A stretch of 64,000 bases of DNA from Ceratodon purpureus (Eukaryota > Streptophyta > Bryopsida > Pseudoditrichales > Ditrichaceae), in assembly GCA_014871385.1 (NCBI GenBank), contig CM026426.1, forward strand, positions 107,241,789-107,305,788. The letters are read 5' to 3'. Positions within the stretch are counted from its first letter, which is position 1, and every line of letters begins with the position of its first letter. Shown piece by piece: positions 46,458-57,714 of the stretch. The notes under the pieces are model-generated. The model saw nothing but the letters and a program-made list of their open reading frames with translations, was not told where the DNA came from and ran no database searches. The translations under genes were made by a program, and so were the position numbers.

Positions 46458-46469
46458 GCATGGTCGCCA
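46458..46469 (-). promoter_or_regulatory. Probable primer binding site of retrotransposon B
   Basis: On the minus strand TGGCGACCATGC follows the 5' LTR after TTT, identical to element A. Confidence 0.7.
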
Positions 46470-46472
46470 AAA

Positions 46473-47164
46473 TGTTACACTGGGATCTAGGATGGGCGTG
46501 TGAGCTTAGAAAACAGGGTAGGCCAGGGAAGTAAGGGTCCCAGTAGGGCTGGGTAATCGTGGTGAGAGAAGCAAGTAAGGAAACAATTACTTATCAAGTA
46601 GGAATAGTAAGTCAAAGAATACAGCGAGAATGAGATACCAAGGGGAACCTTGTAATCTCGAGCCCATCCCAGAGTGGCCAGGCTAAAAGAGGGATTAATG
46701 GAGTAAGGGGGGGGGGGGTTCAGCCTAAGCAATACAACTATAAACAGTTAAGAAGGAATCAGAGAGTAGGAGGAAGGTTTAGAAGACAGACATAGTTAGG
46801 TAGAGCTGAGAACCGGGCATAACTCACAAAATCATCATAGAGTATTACAAAGAAGTCTCTTTACTTAGTAGTAGATGAAGTGTCGCAACAGCCCTCATGG
46901 AATACCATGGAACCCAAGGCCGAGGTCAAGAGTGTACAAAACCAGAGTCTACGCTCTAAGACTAGACCAAGACTCAGTACAAAACTATGGAGTGTACTTT
47001 CACTACGGTTCTATGGCTTTATACTATTCGGTATTTCCTAGGCGCCTCGGTAGTAACTGCTAGTGTCACCGCTAGGACTGAAGTCTCCCATCTTCTAAGT
47101 TTCCTTGGCAGCTTCCAAGTCTTCCTTGTCTCCTGAATCCTCTGGCCTTCCTAGGCAAGTAACA
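46473..47164 (-). repeat. 5' LTR of retrotransposon B
   Basis: 692 bp; on the minus strand it begins TGTTACTTGCC and ends GTGTAACA. Adjacent to the right target duplication ATTTG (47165-47169). Confidence 0.95.
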
Positions 47165-47169
47165 ATTTG

Positions 47170-48122
47170 TTTTCTAGCTTGGCCCATGTAGGTTCCTGTA
47201 CGGAATTTTATGAGGCATGATTTTTGTTTGCCTGTGATGGCTGGATTTTCCCAAAATTTGTTAGAAAGATCATTGTCTATATCTGCATTTCCTGTCCATT
47301 TGCAAATGTTGGAGGTTTGTATGGCCATGATTTCTAGATTGTTTTCTCTGTCATATTTCTTGATTTGTTTTTCTAGAGTTCTAACTAGTCCTTTGTCTGG
47401 AACATCTATTCTTGAAGGCCAATTATCTTTTTGGAAGTAGAACGAAGTGGCATAGGCATGTTTTTATGAGTGATCGGCTTTTCTATGTGCTAGGTATAGG
47501 CCTTCTTTTGCTTAGTAATCTGCTTCTTCGTTGCCGTCAATGTTGATGTGTGCTCTAACTTTGTATAGTGAGATTGGTTGTGTTCTTTGTTGAAGTAGTT
47601 CTACCATGGAGGCAAGTGTGGTTTGATCGGGGTGACTATTATGTAGTGTTTTATTTGTGTATTAAGTAAGTATAGTACATTTAGACAATCGGTGAATATA
47701 TATGCTGGTTCGTTGGGAAATTGTGTGTTGATAATTCTTAGTGTTTTGTGTATTGCCATCATTTTTGCACGTAGTATATTTTGGTGTCCGTGAAGTCTTT
47801 TGGGGATATTGAGGCCTTTGGGGCTGTAAATACCGTATCCAGCTCTTTCTCTCAGCTATTTACCGTCGCCAATTTCTTTTGGGGGTTTAAATGATCCATC
47901 TGTGTAATAACTGAATTGAAGGTGCAATTTTAGTGGTAGATTTGTTTGGTAATTTGGTAGTTTTGGGGTAGGTGTTGAGTTATTTGCGGGGGTGTTTGGA
48001 TAGTATAATATGGACAATTTTTTACTGGGATTGACATGGGTGTTTAAGGAAGTCAGAGATGCAATTTGTGTGCGAATTTGTAATATTTGGAGATTGTTAA
48101 TTGTGTGAACGAGTTGATTCAT
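47170..48122 (-). pseudogene. LINE RNase H region
   Basis: SYYTDGSF (catalytic Asp at 47898-47900) ends an open frame that began at 48122. A TAG near 47857 follows, then AGYGIYSP, a position where the usual catalytic Glu (AE-type motif) reads Lys (RAKMMAI), and IFTDCLNVL with the third Asp. A linker (GNADIDNDLSNKFW, TGTYMGQARK) then reaches the insertion point of element B. RNase H would remove RNA from the RNA/DNA hybrid. The Glu to Lys change plus stops indicate loss. Confidence 0.7.
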
Positions 48123-49827
48123 TTGCTCGTGAGTACCTATGTTGTTGTTTTGGTGGTGGATACAGAGTATTTGGAGCGTAGAGAGTTCTTTTCTTTCGAG
48201 TTTAAGTTCGGGGGGAATTGTTGGCTCGTCATATATAATGGTGTCTGCGGCAAAATGGGCAATAATGTGTATGTCCGGGAATGGGCCGGTGTATGGGTTA
48301 GAGTTTTGGTACTGGTCAGTTAGTATCGGGTGAGATGAGTATAGTCATAGTGTTTGGGTCCTTTTTTGGCGCAAGGCGGGCCCAATGAATGGCTTGTTGT
48401 AAGTCGGTTTCATTGTGGAGGTGAGCGTAGCCGATTCCTTTCCATTTATGATCAAATGCTTTCCCTATGGAGCCAAATATTATATCTTGTGAAAATGGTG
48501 AGTAAAATCGGGTAAATTGTGTAGGGCATGTCACTGGTGATGAAAAGTAAGATTGGTGAATGTTGAATGTTGCTATTAGTAAGTCTAGTATTTCAATTGG
48601 TATTGTATATTGAGCTCATTTAAGTGGATCATTTTTTTGAATACGGTATTTATATCTTTGATATAGCCACACAATTTGAGTTTCAAATGATTGGATGGAT
48701 GGCTCAAGACCATGTAGGGTGTTTTTTGCATGTTGATATTGTTTCCATAGCCATAGTAGTCTAGTTTTTGTGATGGTGATGAGGTGCCGGCCATTGTCTT
48801 TGTATATATGTGCGACGTCGTGTCGTGTTTGGAAAATGTTCGAGTCCGTTTCGATGTCATTTTCTGGATTGCATTCATTAATAGAGACATGTGCTAGTGG
48901 AATAATTGTGGCCGGAGTAACGTATCTTGTATCCTTTTGTTGCTCTATGGAGAAGTGTTTTTCGATGATGTTTAAATAGTGTTTATGTTGTTGTTTAGTG
49001 TTGTATTGGGTAAGTAATTTAGTATTGTGGAGACAAGTGTTAGTGTCACTCTAAGGGAAAAGTTCGCTTTGACTACGCCATTTGTTGTATGTGTTATTAT
49101 TTGGCGTGGTCCATTGGCATAAATATGTTGTATCTTTGTAGTTTATCCCATTTGGGTCTTTGATTTTACGTTGTTTGTGGTTTAGTATTGTGTGTATGGG
49201 GAATTGTCTTGGATATTTAAGCATATTGTTGGGAAGAGGTGAAAGTTCGGAAATAGGAGGGTTGGGAGGGTGTAATGGGGGAATCAGTTGTTGTGGTAGG
49301 ATGTTGTGGTTTAATAATGTGTAATCATTTTTTAGAGTTCTTGGGGGGAAGTGGAATCAGAATCGGCATGGTATTTGGCATCTTTGATGGCAAGTGGGTT
49401 GACAGAATAATTGACTAGCAATATTTAGCGCACTTTTTATGAGTTTTGTGGGGTTGAAGTGGTATATTTTAAAGCCGTCTGGATTCATTAGGGTGGTACC
49501 GTTAGGCATGGTTATTTGTTCTAATTTTGTTATATTATGTAATAGTAGTTTTTGTAGTAGTTTGAGAGAGGTTTTGGGTTTAGGCCATGTAGATATTGTG
49601 CTTCTTGCATCCATGCGGTTTCGAGTGGGGATGGGTTTAATAGAAAATTTTCTATTCTGCTTTTGAGGTGGACTTTGGCTTCATGTTAAAGTAAAAACAA
49701 TGTTCTAGTGATAGGGGATCTCACACAATCTTGACATTTGATGCGGTCTATTTCTTTGGAGCCTCCAAATTTTGCAAGTATGAACTGTATCAAGCCAAAG
49801 TATATTTATCGATTTTGCCTTTGTCAT
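48123..49827 (-). pseudogene. LINE region between RT and RNase H
   Basis: Fragmentary frames (49614-49357, 48890-48585, 48534-48316) keep the LINE coding strand and composition and connect the RT thumb to RNase H. No separate domain is recognisable. Stops occur every 50-100 codons. Confidence 0.55.
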
Positions 49828-50990
49828 TTAGGGCATTTTGTAATTGTCTCCAATACATCGTAGATAGGCATTTTTTAATGAAAAGGCTTCCATTCCAAAT
49901 AGATCATGTGGGAGTTGCATAGCAATATTAGATGTACTTTCTGGTAGTCCACATATTGTTTTGTGGAGTGCCATGATCTTTTTGTCAAGTTTTCTAATGG
50001 CTGGCATAGAATATTGTACTGCGTAGAAGTTGTATGCAATACCGGCGCGTATGACTGTATCGGCCATATTGATTTTTTGTTTCATAGTGGCTGGGCAAGC
50101 CACTAAAGCTTGGCATTGTTTGATGACTTTAGCCGTGGTGGTGTTTAATTTTGTTTTCCATCTAACTGATGGTGCAAGGTTTGTTCCAAGGTATGTATAT
50201 GGATCATGTTGGTCCAAAACTGGTATTGGTTGGTTTCTGTAGTTTATATTGGTGGCTTGGATCTGTGCTTTGAATGCTATGGGGTTCATTTTTTATTTAT
50301 TTGGGCATCCGGTCACTGCACATTTAGGTATACCAAGGTCCATTCCAGCCCATTCGCAGAATTTGTCTAATTTATTTTGTTGTATTTGTAGTGATGCTAA
50401 TTTGACAGCAATAGCTGCTAAATCATCAGCATATGCTGCACATGAGATTGTAACTTTGGATGTACCAAATGTGTATCCATTGTCACCTTGTTGTAACCAT
50501 CTAAGAAGTGGTTCTAAGAATATTATAAATAAATATGGACTAAGAGTATCTCCTTGTATTGTTCCTCTTCGGATGGGAATAAGTAGAGTTTTACCAAAGT
50601 GTTCTCTAGAAAATATAGTAGAGGATTGTGAGTATATATTTCTTATCAGGTTTATGGCATTGGTTGGGTATCCAAGATCTTTCATTATGGCTAGGAGTCT
50701 CGCATGGTCAATGGAGCCAAAAACATTTTTGAAGTCAATGTAGAGAATATATATATCTTGATTTGTAAATCTTGCATCTTCTAAGGCTGCAATGAGTAGT
50801 TGAAGTTGTTTGGATGTTCTTCTTTCTGCTCGGAATCCTTCTTGGTTGTCATGCAAAATTTGATGTCTTTCACCCTAACTGGAGAGGATAGAGGTTAATA
50901 TGCTAGTAGAGAGTTTGTATATGGTGTTCGCTAAAGCGATAGGCCTATAGTTTGTAAGTTGTGATGGATCGCCTTTTTAATATAATAAGA
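49828..50990 (-). pseudogene. LINE reverse transcriptase
   Basis: NYRPIALANTIYKL (near 50960), QEGFRAERRT, YILYIDFKNVFGSIDH (catalytic Asp) and GTIQGDTLSPYLF are followed by the catalytic box AAYADDLAAI (YADD at 50422-50433). A thumb segment with DPYTYLGTNLAPSVRWK continues after a stop near 50290. This is a typical non-LTR reverse transcriptase, which would copy RNA at the nicked target. Stops near 50875 and 50290 disable it. Confidence 0.9.
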
Positions 50991-51136
50991 CAGTTAGACT
51001 AGTTTTCCATGTTGCAGGTATTTGTTTTTGTTTGTAGCACTGTTTAAAAAATAGAAATAGTAGTTTGTGGAATCGTGGAGGCATATTTTTCAGAATAGAG
51101 TTAGGTATTTGTCTGGGCCTGAAGCTTTGTTATTTC

Positions 51137-51884
51137 CTAGGTTTTTGAAGCATAAATCGTAAGTTTCTTGGTCAAAATATGTGTGTGGCGGGATTTGTGG
51201 TCCTCTGCGTTGATTAATTGTGAATCCGTCCAAATCATGCCATGGGTATTGTCTAACGCTGCATGTGCATTGTGGAGGGTGTGTAGTTTGATAGTGACAT
51301 GTGGGGACGGTTGTCCGGTCAGTAATAGAGTGTTGGATGTATATTTCTTGAGCAATATCTTCCGAGCTAGTTAAGATGTTATTTTGTCTATCTATTATAG
51401 AGTCAAGAGGTGAAGTTTCAAAGTTTTTGAAGACTTTTCTATTTACTTTTTTGGGGCTTTTTTCATACAGTTGTCGATATTTTGATATGGCTTTGTGGAT
51501 GCAATCTTTAGTGTATTTTGTGGTTATTTTCCTGGCTTCTTTGTTAGCAGTTTTTGCGATATTAGCTATGACATCAATCCATTTGTTTGATATAGAGTCC
51601 GTTACTAGTGGATGTGGGATTTGTACGAATTGATGGCTACATATTTCGTTTTTTATGGGGTGTGTTTGCCATTGTAGGTTGTTTTTTGCAATGTATATAG
51701 TTTTTCTGATAATATGATATGTGGCAAGATGTTATTTCCATTATTTGGCTAGTTTTCGAGGTAAAAAGCCGCCTTCTTGCCTTGTTCTATTTGTGAGTTG
51801 TAGTAGTGGGGTTGCGTTACATGTTTTTTTCAATGGTTTCTGAGATTTTTCTACGATTTTGTCTAAGGATCCGCAGGCTTCTTG
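51137..51884 (-). pseudogene. LINE linker between APE and RT
   Basis: Continuation of the LINE ORF2 strand with short open pieces only (for example 51355-51137). No domain recognised. Confidence 0.5.
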
Positions 51885-52980
51885 CTATAAAGCGGGGGTA
51901 AGATGGTCATAATTTTCTAATAGTCTGGTTAGTTTATTTATCTCTATAGAATTTTTTTCAAAAAATTCAATATTAAATTTTTCTAAGTTTTCTGGAGGTA
52001 TTGGATTTAAGATTCTAGTTGTTGGGGTAGTGGTGGGGGCCGGTGGTCTGGCTATCAATAGCTTTTGTGGAATGTGTAAGGTGACTGGATAATGATCTAA
52101 GTTTAGATTGAGATTTATGTTTGTCGTGGAGGTGAATCTAGTATTGTCTAGGGAATTTATGTAGAAACCATCTATGAGGCTAGTTGATGTGTAGATGTAG
52201 CCACCTTGTCTAGAGAATGTTGTGTTTGTTGGGATGTATTCTAGATTTAGTGAGTTGATAAAGTTTTTCCATTGAATATCTTCTTCTTGTTGTGGAGTTT
52301 TAATGTTGTGATTTTGTCTTCCGTTTAATGCTATATCATGATTGAAGTCTCTACACAAGATGTATGTATGATTAGGGTGTGCAATTATTTGGTTTGTGAT
52401 TGTAGTTTGAATGTGGGGGATGAGGCGAATGTCTTCCAGGTGTGTGGGCATATATAAGTGTATGATTAACCATGGTAGTAACGAATGGTTGTTTATTTTT
52501 ATTATTTGTAGATATGGGGAAATGTTTGTTGGTGTAGGGATTTTGGTAATATTTCCAGGGAAAGCATATTTATTGTGTATAAGTGTGAGTAGGCCTCCTC
52601 TTCTGGGGGTGTAGGGCGTTCTTTGTTGCATGCATCTTGTGAGGGCATGTGTGTTATTAAAAATGAGTTTATATTCAGGAAATAGATTTTGTATCCATTT
52701 AGTGGATTTGGTTGCTGTGAGTTTTGTTTCTTGGATGTTTATAGTTGCCGTATTCGTTAAAGAGTTGTATACAAGGTTTTGTAGGTTTGATAGAGCTGTA
52801 TTAAGCGAAGATGCATTCCAAGTTATTATTTTTGTTTTGTCATTAGTGTTAATTTTTATTCTCGGAGGAGGTGTTGTGATGTTTGGAAGGGGTGGTGGAT
52901 GTGAGTATTCATTTAGACTTTCGAAACAGCTTAAAGCTTCACTGATTAGTTTATTTGGTAAAAAAGGAAATTTTCTTTAA
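51885..52980 (-). pseudogene. LINE APE-type endonuclease
   Basis: IITWNASSLNTALSNL (near 52840) opens the domain, followed by INIQETKL (Glu), YILCRDFNHDIALNG (the usual GDFN with Gly changed to Arg), SLIDGFYINS and NLDHYPVTLHIP (the SDH-type end). These are the catalytic landmarks of apurinic/apyrimidinic-like endonucleases in LINEs, in correct order over ~260 residues. The longest open frame is 52631-51885. Confidence 0.85.
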
Positions 52981-54150
52981 AGTATGATAGGTGTTGGTGG
53001 TGTATCTTAGTTATGGATAAATTTGTATAGTTCATTATGAGTTGAGTTTTTTGGGGATATTAGGTCTTGGTTCATTTCAATGAATTTGGTATAAGGATGT
53101 TGAGTGAGGATGTGTCTTTCCGGGGGGTTATTAGGTTGGCTAGTCTAATTATTACTGTATTAGTCTAAATATCATTGAAGTTGTAGATGTAGGGCTGAGC
53201 TAATATATCATTACATGTATTTACTAGTGGGTGTATGGTAACGACTAATGCATATAGTATGTGAGGTAATAGAGATTGTATTTGTGTTTGTATATATTGA
53301 TGTAGATGTGGAAATTCAATGATTGCTTGATGGTGTAGATGGTGGTTAGTTTTTAAAATTGGAGCAAATGAGTTTGCAATATGTTGGTATTCCGGGCGCA
53401 ATTTAATTGTGCTAGGGATAAAATATCTTTTAGCTCTTTTCTTATGTTTGGCTAGATGAGTTCTAAGTATGTTGGCTTTGAGTTTGATTCAATGTCCTTG
53501 CATTGAAGTAGGGCTAATTTGTTTACAAAGTAGTATCCACGGTAAATACTAGTTTTAGGGTTTTTATAATTTAATTTATAATATTTTGTTGTTATGAATT
53601 TTACTGTAATGAATAGATTAGGTAATGTAGGTGTTGCTTGTTTTAGTTGTAAAGGTAGATAATGTGAGCTTGTAGTGAATTGAGGTGATTCATTTGTAAT
53701 TGAGTCAGCAAACCAATTGTATATGTGTTGGTTTGTGTTTCTTTCGTTTTCTAATTTCTCGTGGTATTGATAGGTGTATTCTATTTGCTTGAAGTGTTAA
53801 TAGGACATGGTCGTCGAGTGTTTGTTTAAGAGATTTTGTTTTTGAATATTGTCTAATATTATGTGAGTTTTGGGTATCGAGTGAGTCTTTAGTTTGGGAT
53901 AAATTTTGTTTTGTAGATGAGGTATATGATTTTCGTGGGTTTTTTGTTTTGCATGTATTTTTGGATGGGTTTTAGGTTCAAGATGTAATATGTATTTTGG
54001 ATGATGTCTGAGGCTTTGATGAATTTTGATTTTTGGATGATTTTTGGATTTTGGATAATCTTTGAAAATTGGATGACTTTTGGACTTTGAATAAATTTTG
54101 GATTTTGGATGAATTCTATGTTGGATTGGAGAAGATATGTATTCTTTTTG
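52981..54150 (-). pseudogene. LINE 5' part, possible ORF1 remnant
   Basis: Minus-strand frames (for example 53401-53165) continue the LINE's A/C-rich coding bias upstream of APE but show no recognisable domain. Near 53990-54115 there is a run of TTTTGGAT/GGATGA motifs (CATCCAAAA on the LINE strand), a simple-repeat-like 5' untranslated region. Confidence 0.45.
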
Positions 54151-54256
54151 AATGGTAGTATTTAGAGATACTTTATTTAATGTTTATTTTTTATTTTTTT
54201 TAGTATATAAATATATACTATATAATATAATTTTGCTGTCGCTATATTTGAAGTAA

Positions 54257-55440
54257 CTAGTTTGTTAAGTCCATGCATCCTTCCATTTCCGTGGTGCTAG
54301 GATGGTCAGCCTGAAGGGCTTCAAGAGAAAATATCATTTGTTTTTTCAATTGTTCAATTTGATATATTGAGTTTTTGTTAGATTTTGCTTGTACCTTGTC
54401 TGCATATGTTCTTGCTTCGATCACTATCTCCTCTTTAAGTGTGCTCATCTCCTTCCAAATCTCCACCATTGTTGTTGTCGTGCCTTTGGAAACCGCATCT
54501 TCTACCATCTTGTGAAGATTCGCCTTGGAATATCCACTGGATGGTGAATTTTCGAGGGATTGAATGGTGTTTGGTAAGGCAATATTGACATCTGAAAACC
54601 CTAATCTTACCAATTCAGCACTAGATGGTGCACTTACTCCATCCAAACTTTTGGGGTGTGGTGCAAATTTTACCCATTTGTTGAGTATTTTTGCACTTTG
54701 TTTGACATGTTTCTTGTAGACTGTAGCATTTAGGCATTGCACATTACAAGTGCCTACATGCTTTCCTTTTTCTAAGCAAAAAAGGTGCCTACAACATTGC
54801 CAACCCCCATATATGACTTGATTTCCTCTTCCAACATCTTAATGGATTTTGGCTTATTGAGATTTTTGGCAATGAGGACAACGGCGTTCTTCCTTGCTTT
54901 ATCATCTTCGGAGATCTTTTCCATACTTGCAAATTTCACATCAATGATTTCATTCCAAAATGAAACCTTGTGAAGTTTGAGGCGTTTAGCCTCCTCCAGG
55001 GTTGGGGTTTTAATCCATGCAAAGTCAGCCAAGTCATTTTTTTGGATGTTTGTGACTTCAAAGTCAAAACCTCTCAAAATAGATCGCAACTTGATAGTCC
55101 AAAGCAAATCCAAACTCATCAATTTCCACATCATGTGGTAGTTTTGTGAGGTTGAAATGTCCACCATCCTTTCCATCTGCCCTTTTAGATGGCCACTTAT
55201 CTTGAAGGACATATGGAAAGGATGGAATTGCCTCTACACATTCAAGTGCATCTTCATGAGTCATCCCAAACCTCACCATTTCACTTGCAGAATAAGAAGG
55301 TTCTTTGGGGCCCTTTTGTTCAATTGCCAAACAATTCAATGCATAAAACCCCAATTAAAAGGGAGGACATTGCACCTCAGATGCTTTGTCCTTGACCTTC
55401 TTTTGGCTGGAGAGAGTCACAGCCAAGACTAGACGCTTTT
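54257..55440 (-). pseudogene. Gag-like / RNA-binding ORF of a mobile element, frames broken
   Basis: Overlapping open pieces (55354-55064, 55212-54772, 54742-54257) join by homology-like continuity into ~390 residues. A segment AVVLIAKNLNKPKS...GVGNVVGTFF then KHVGTCNVQCLNATVYKKH resembles an RRM-like fold. KFAPHPKSLDG and LGFSDVNIALPNTI follow, and then a C-terminal coiled coil (IEQLKKQMIFSLEALQ). Frameshifts lie near 55070 and 54765, and a stop near 55350. It could be ORF1 of the neighbouring LINE or belong to another element; I cannot assign it. Confidence 0.45.
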
Positions 55441-56244
55441 GACCAGATGACAATTGAGCAAGACTTTCAACATTAGTTTCAAAAGTTTTCTAGTGCTAGA
55501 GATATTGTTGGATGGAGTTGTCATTCTGTATCAATAACAAAGAGTTTGTAAGTGTTTCATACGATTTGTAGAGATTTTTCCTCTTATCATCCCACATATT
55601 CTATCATTCTACAAATTAAGTTGTGGGCCTCCTTGATAGAGAGTAAGTGGGAAGAGGATAACATTGCAAAGCATTTCTAATTCAATCATACATTTTGAAG
55701 ACACTTTCAAACATTGCAAAGGTCCTACAATCTCAAAGCATCTTCTGCTCTTCAATGATTGATCATTGGCAAACATATCAAAATCTAGATTTTTAGTCCA
55801 TACATTCGTATCACTATTAGAAACAAACACAAACTGGATGTGCTTGTTCTTACAATATACACAAAACATGTAACCACTACTAGACAATAGCATAGGCAAT
55901 CTAAATTCTTTGTAATGTCGGAAAACATCATCATAACTTGGCAAATTTTGAGTGTTGCAATTATCAATTAGAGACTTGCTGTAATAACCATTGCTACTCA
56001 CATATCCAACTAAACAAACATTTCTAATCATACAACCATTTCCAAACAGGCATAGGGATTTAATGAAAAAATCATCTACAAACCTAATTCTGATACCCCT
56101 ATAATTGACCTAAGTTTAATTACACATACACAAAGTTGCTTCAGCCTTTGGCTGAAAGCATTCCAAGTTTCCAATTCTCTCTTATAGTTTGAGGTGATAC
56201 ATTTCCATACATTGCAACTGCAGTGCAAGTGAAGGTTTTGTAGT
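55441..56244. other. No gene assigned; one unexplained open frame
   Basis: A 140-codon minus-strand frame (56031-55609) with several Cys (MFCVYCKNKH) is the only notable coding signal. I do not recognise it. It may be a further part of the element at 54257-55440. Confidence 0.35.
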
Positions 56245-57714
56245 CTAATGCAAAAAACAAAGAGCATTATACCTGAGATTGGCGTCGATGCACCTATGTA
56301 CCCCTGCTAAATACCGTTTGATTGCCAGCTCGAAGCTCTGATGTCTGCCTCCACCTGTTGAGATGGCCTTCGCCACAAACGTCTCCAGGGTACCCTCCAG
56401 CTCCTCCCCGGTCTTCGACAGCTCCACCTCCGTCTTTGAGAGCTCGTGCTCCAGTTGCGCTGGCTGATTTTCTTTGCAAGGGTCCACCTCCAACTTCGCT
56501 TGCAGTGTTCCACCTTCAGAGCTGTTTGGAGGATTTGCCTGCGCCTTTGTAACCGTCACCTCCACAGCACTTGATATCGGTGCGTGTGGCTTTCCTCCGA
56601 GCCTTACTTCTACAGCCTTCTTGGTAGCAGGTCGCGAGGGCTCCGCCACCGTCTCAATGATCTCCTTCTCCGGTTTCGCCGACTCTTCCTTCTTGCAGCG
56701 CTCCGCCCCCGTCGACAGCCGCCTGTTGATATATCAGGCAATGTGGTCTAAAGCTGCACCACCTTTGACGATTGGGGTTGTAGGCTCCTCCGCAGTGGGG
56801 GTCGCCTCTTTCCTAGGTTTCGGTTTCCTCGCCCTGGTGATGACTTCAGTCTCTCCGCCTTGGTGATGTCTTCGGTCTCCTCGCTCCTCCTTCGTCTTTA
56901 ATAGCTCCGCCTCCGTCTTCGGCACTTCCTTCCTGGGTTTCGATAGCTCCTTTCCAGTCTTCGACATGTCCACCACCGTCTTCGAGGGCTCCTGTTCCAG
57001 TTGCGTTGGCTGATATGTCGCTCCTTCAACAGCATGCGCCTCTTCAGGCAATCTCAACTCTCTCGCTCTGATTGGCACTGTTGCTCTCAGCTTTCGAAGT
57101 TGGACAGCAGTAGTCCTCCTCTTTACTGAGGCAGCGTTAACCCTCCTCGTCTCTGAAGCAGTCTCAATTTTCCTCTCTACCATTGCAATCTTAAACCTCC
57201 ACCTCTCCAAAGTAGCAGCAGCCCTTCTCTTTACCGAAACAGCCTCAATCTTCTTCTTTAACAAAGTAGCCCCAAACCTCAACTCTCTCCCTAAAACCAC
57301 ACTTGTACAATCTCCAATTCTATGTATTTTGTCTACTCTTGCAGCATGGGTACAACATCTAGAGCTTACGGGTAAGCAAATACGCTTGTGCAAAAGTGAG
57401 AGATAGAGGGCTTGCAAGCAAGCGCTTATGTACTCCATATTGGATATTTTAAGCATTCTAGGGTTACATGTTTTTACATGACGGCTATGGTAGTTTCGCA
57501 ATTCTACATTAGGGTTTGTTTTGGTTGCACCGTTAGATTTAGTGTCTCTGGCATCGTGCAATGTGTGTGCGTGGTTATTATTCAGAGTAGGGCCTAGTAA
57601 ATTTATAAAGAAAATTCTATGCACTATTGGGTTAAGAGGACTTACCTGTTTATAGGTGTTGGCAAACCCTTGACAGGTTGGGCTCTGCTCATTGCCGTTG
57701 AGCTTTCGGCGCAA
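56245..57714 (-). pseudogene. Lys/Glu-rich repetitive frame, 489 codons with one TGA
   Basis: One minus-strand frame runs from 57714 to 56245 with a single in-frame TGA at 56734-56736, possibly CGA to TGA. It contains two diverged copies of a motif (QPTQLEQEPSKTVVDMSKTG and QPAQLEHELSKTEVELSKTG) and short basic repeats (KKKIEAVSVKRRAAA, RKIETASETRR, VKRRTTAVQLRK). Composition is unlike the neighbouring transposon DNA (higher GC). A GTAAGT near 57645 and AG sites suggest the first ~100 codons may include an intron. No domain recognised; a degenerate host gene or fragment is likely. Confidence 0.4.

Larger units (their letters stand above)
37959..47164 (-). mobile_element. Ty3/gypsy LTR retrotransposon B (Tat-like), inserted in the LINE
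   Basis: 9206 bp with 692-bp LTRs at 37959-38650 (3') and 46473-47164 (5') and a perfect 5-bp target duplication ATTTG at 37954-37958 and 47165-47169. LTRs differ at roughly a dozen positions (~98% identity), so insertion was fairly recent. The order on the minus strand is PBS, gag-protease, RT, RNase H, integrase, additional ORF, polypurine tract. The protein regions are close relatives of element A, but the LTR sequence is different apart from the TGTTAC end. Several frames are broken, though less than in A. Confidence 0.95.
37245..54150 (-). mobile_element. Dualen-like LINE (APE + RT + RNase H + RLE-like), split by element B
   Basis: Read on the minus strand from about 54150 to 47165, then continuing at 37958 to 37245 after removal of element B, the domain order is: ORF1-like region, APE-type endonuclease (~52840-52050), reverse transcriptase (~50990-49828), RNase H (~47930-47560), then a Cys/His-rich segment and a PD-(D/E)XK-like domain (37245-37900). 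Non-LTR elements normally have APE or RLE, not both; Dualen/RandI of green algae is the known exception. Many stops and frameshifts show the copy is dead. The 5' boundary is uncertain. The 3' flank is A-rich (37200-37245). Confidence 0.72.
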
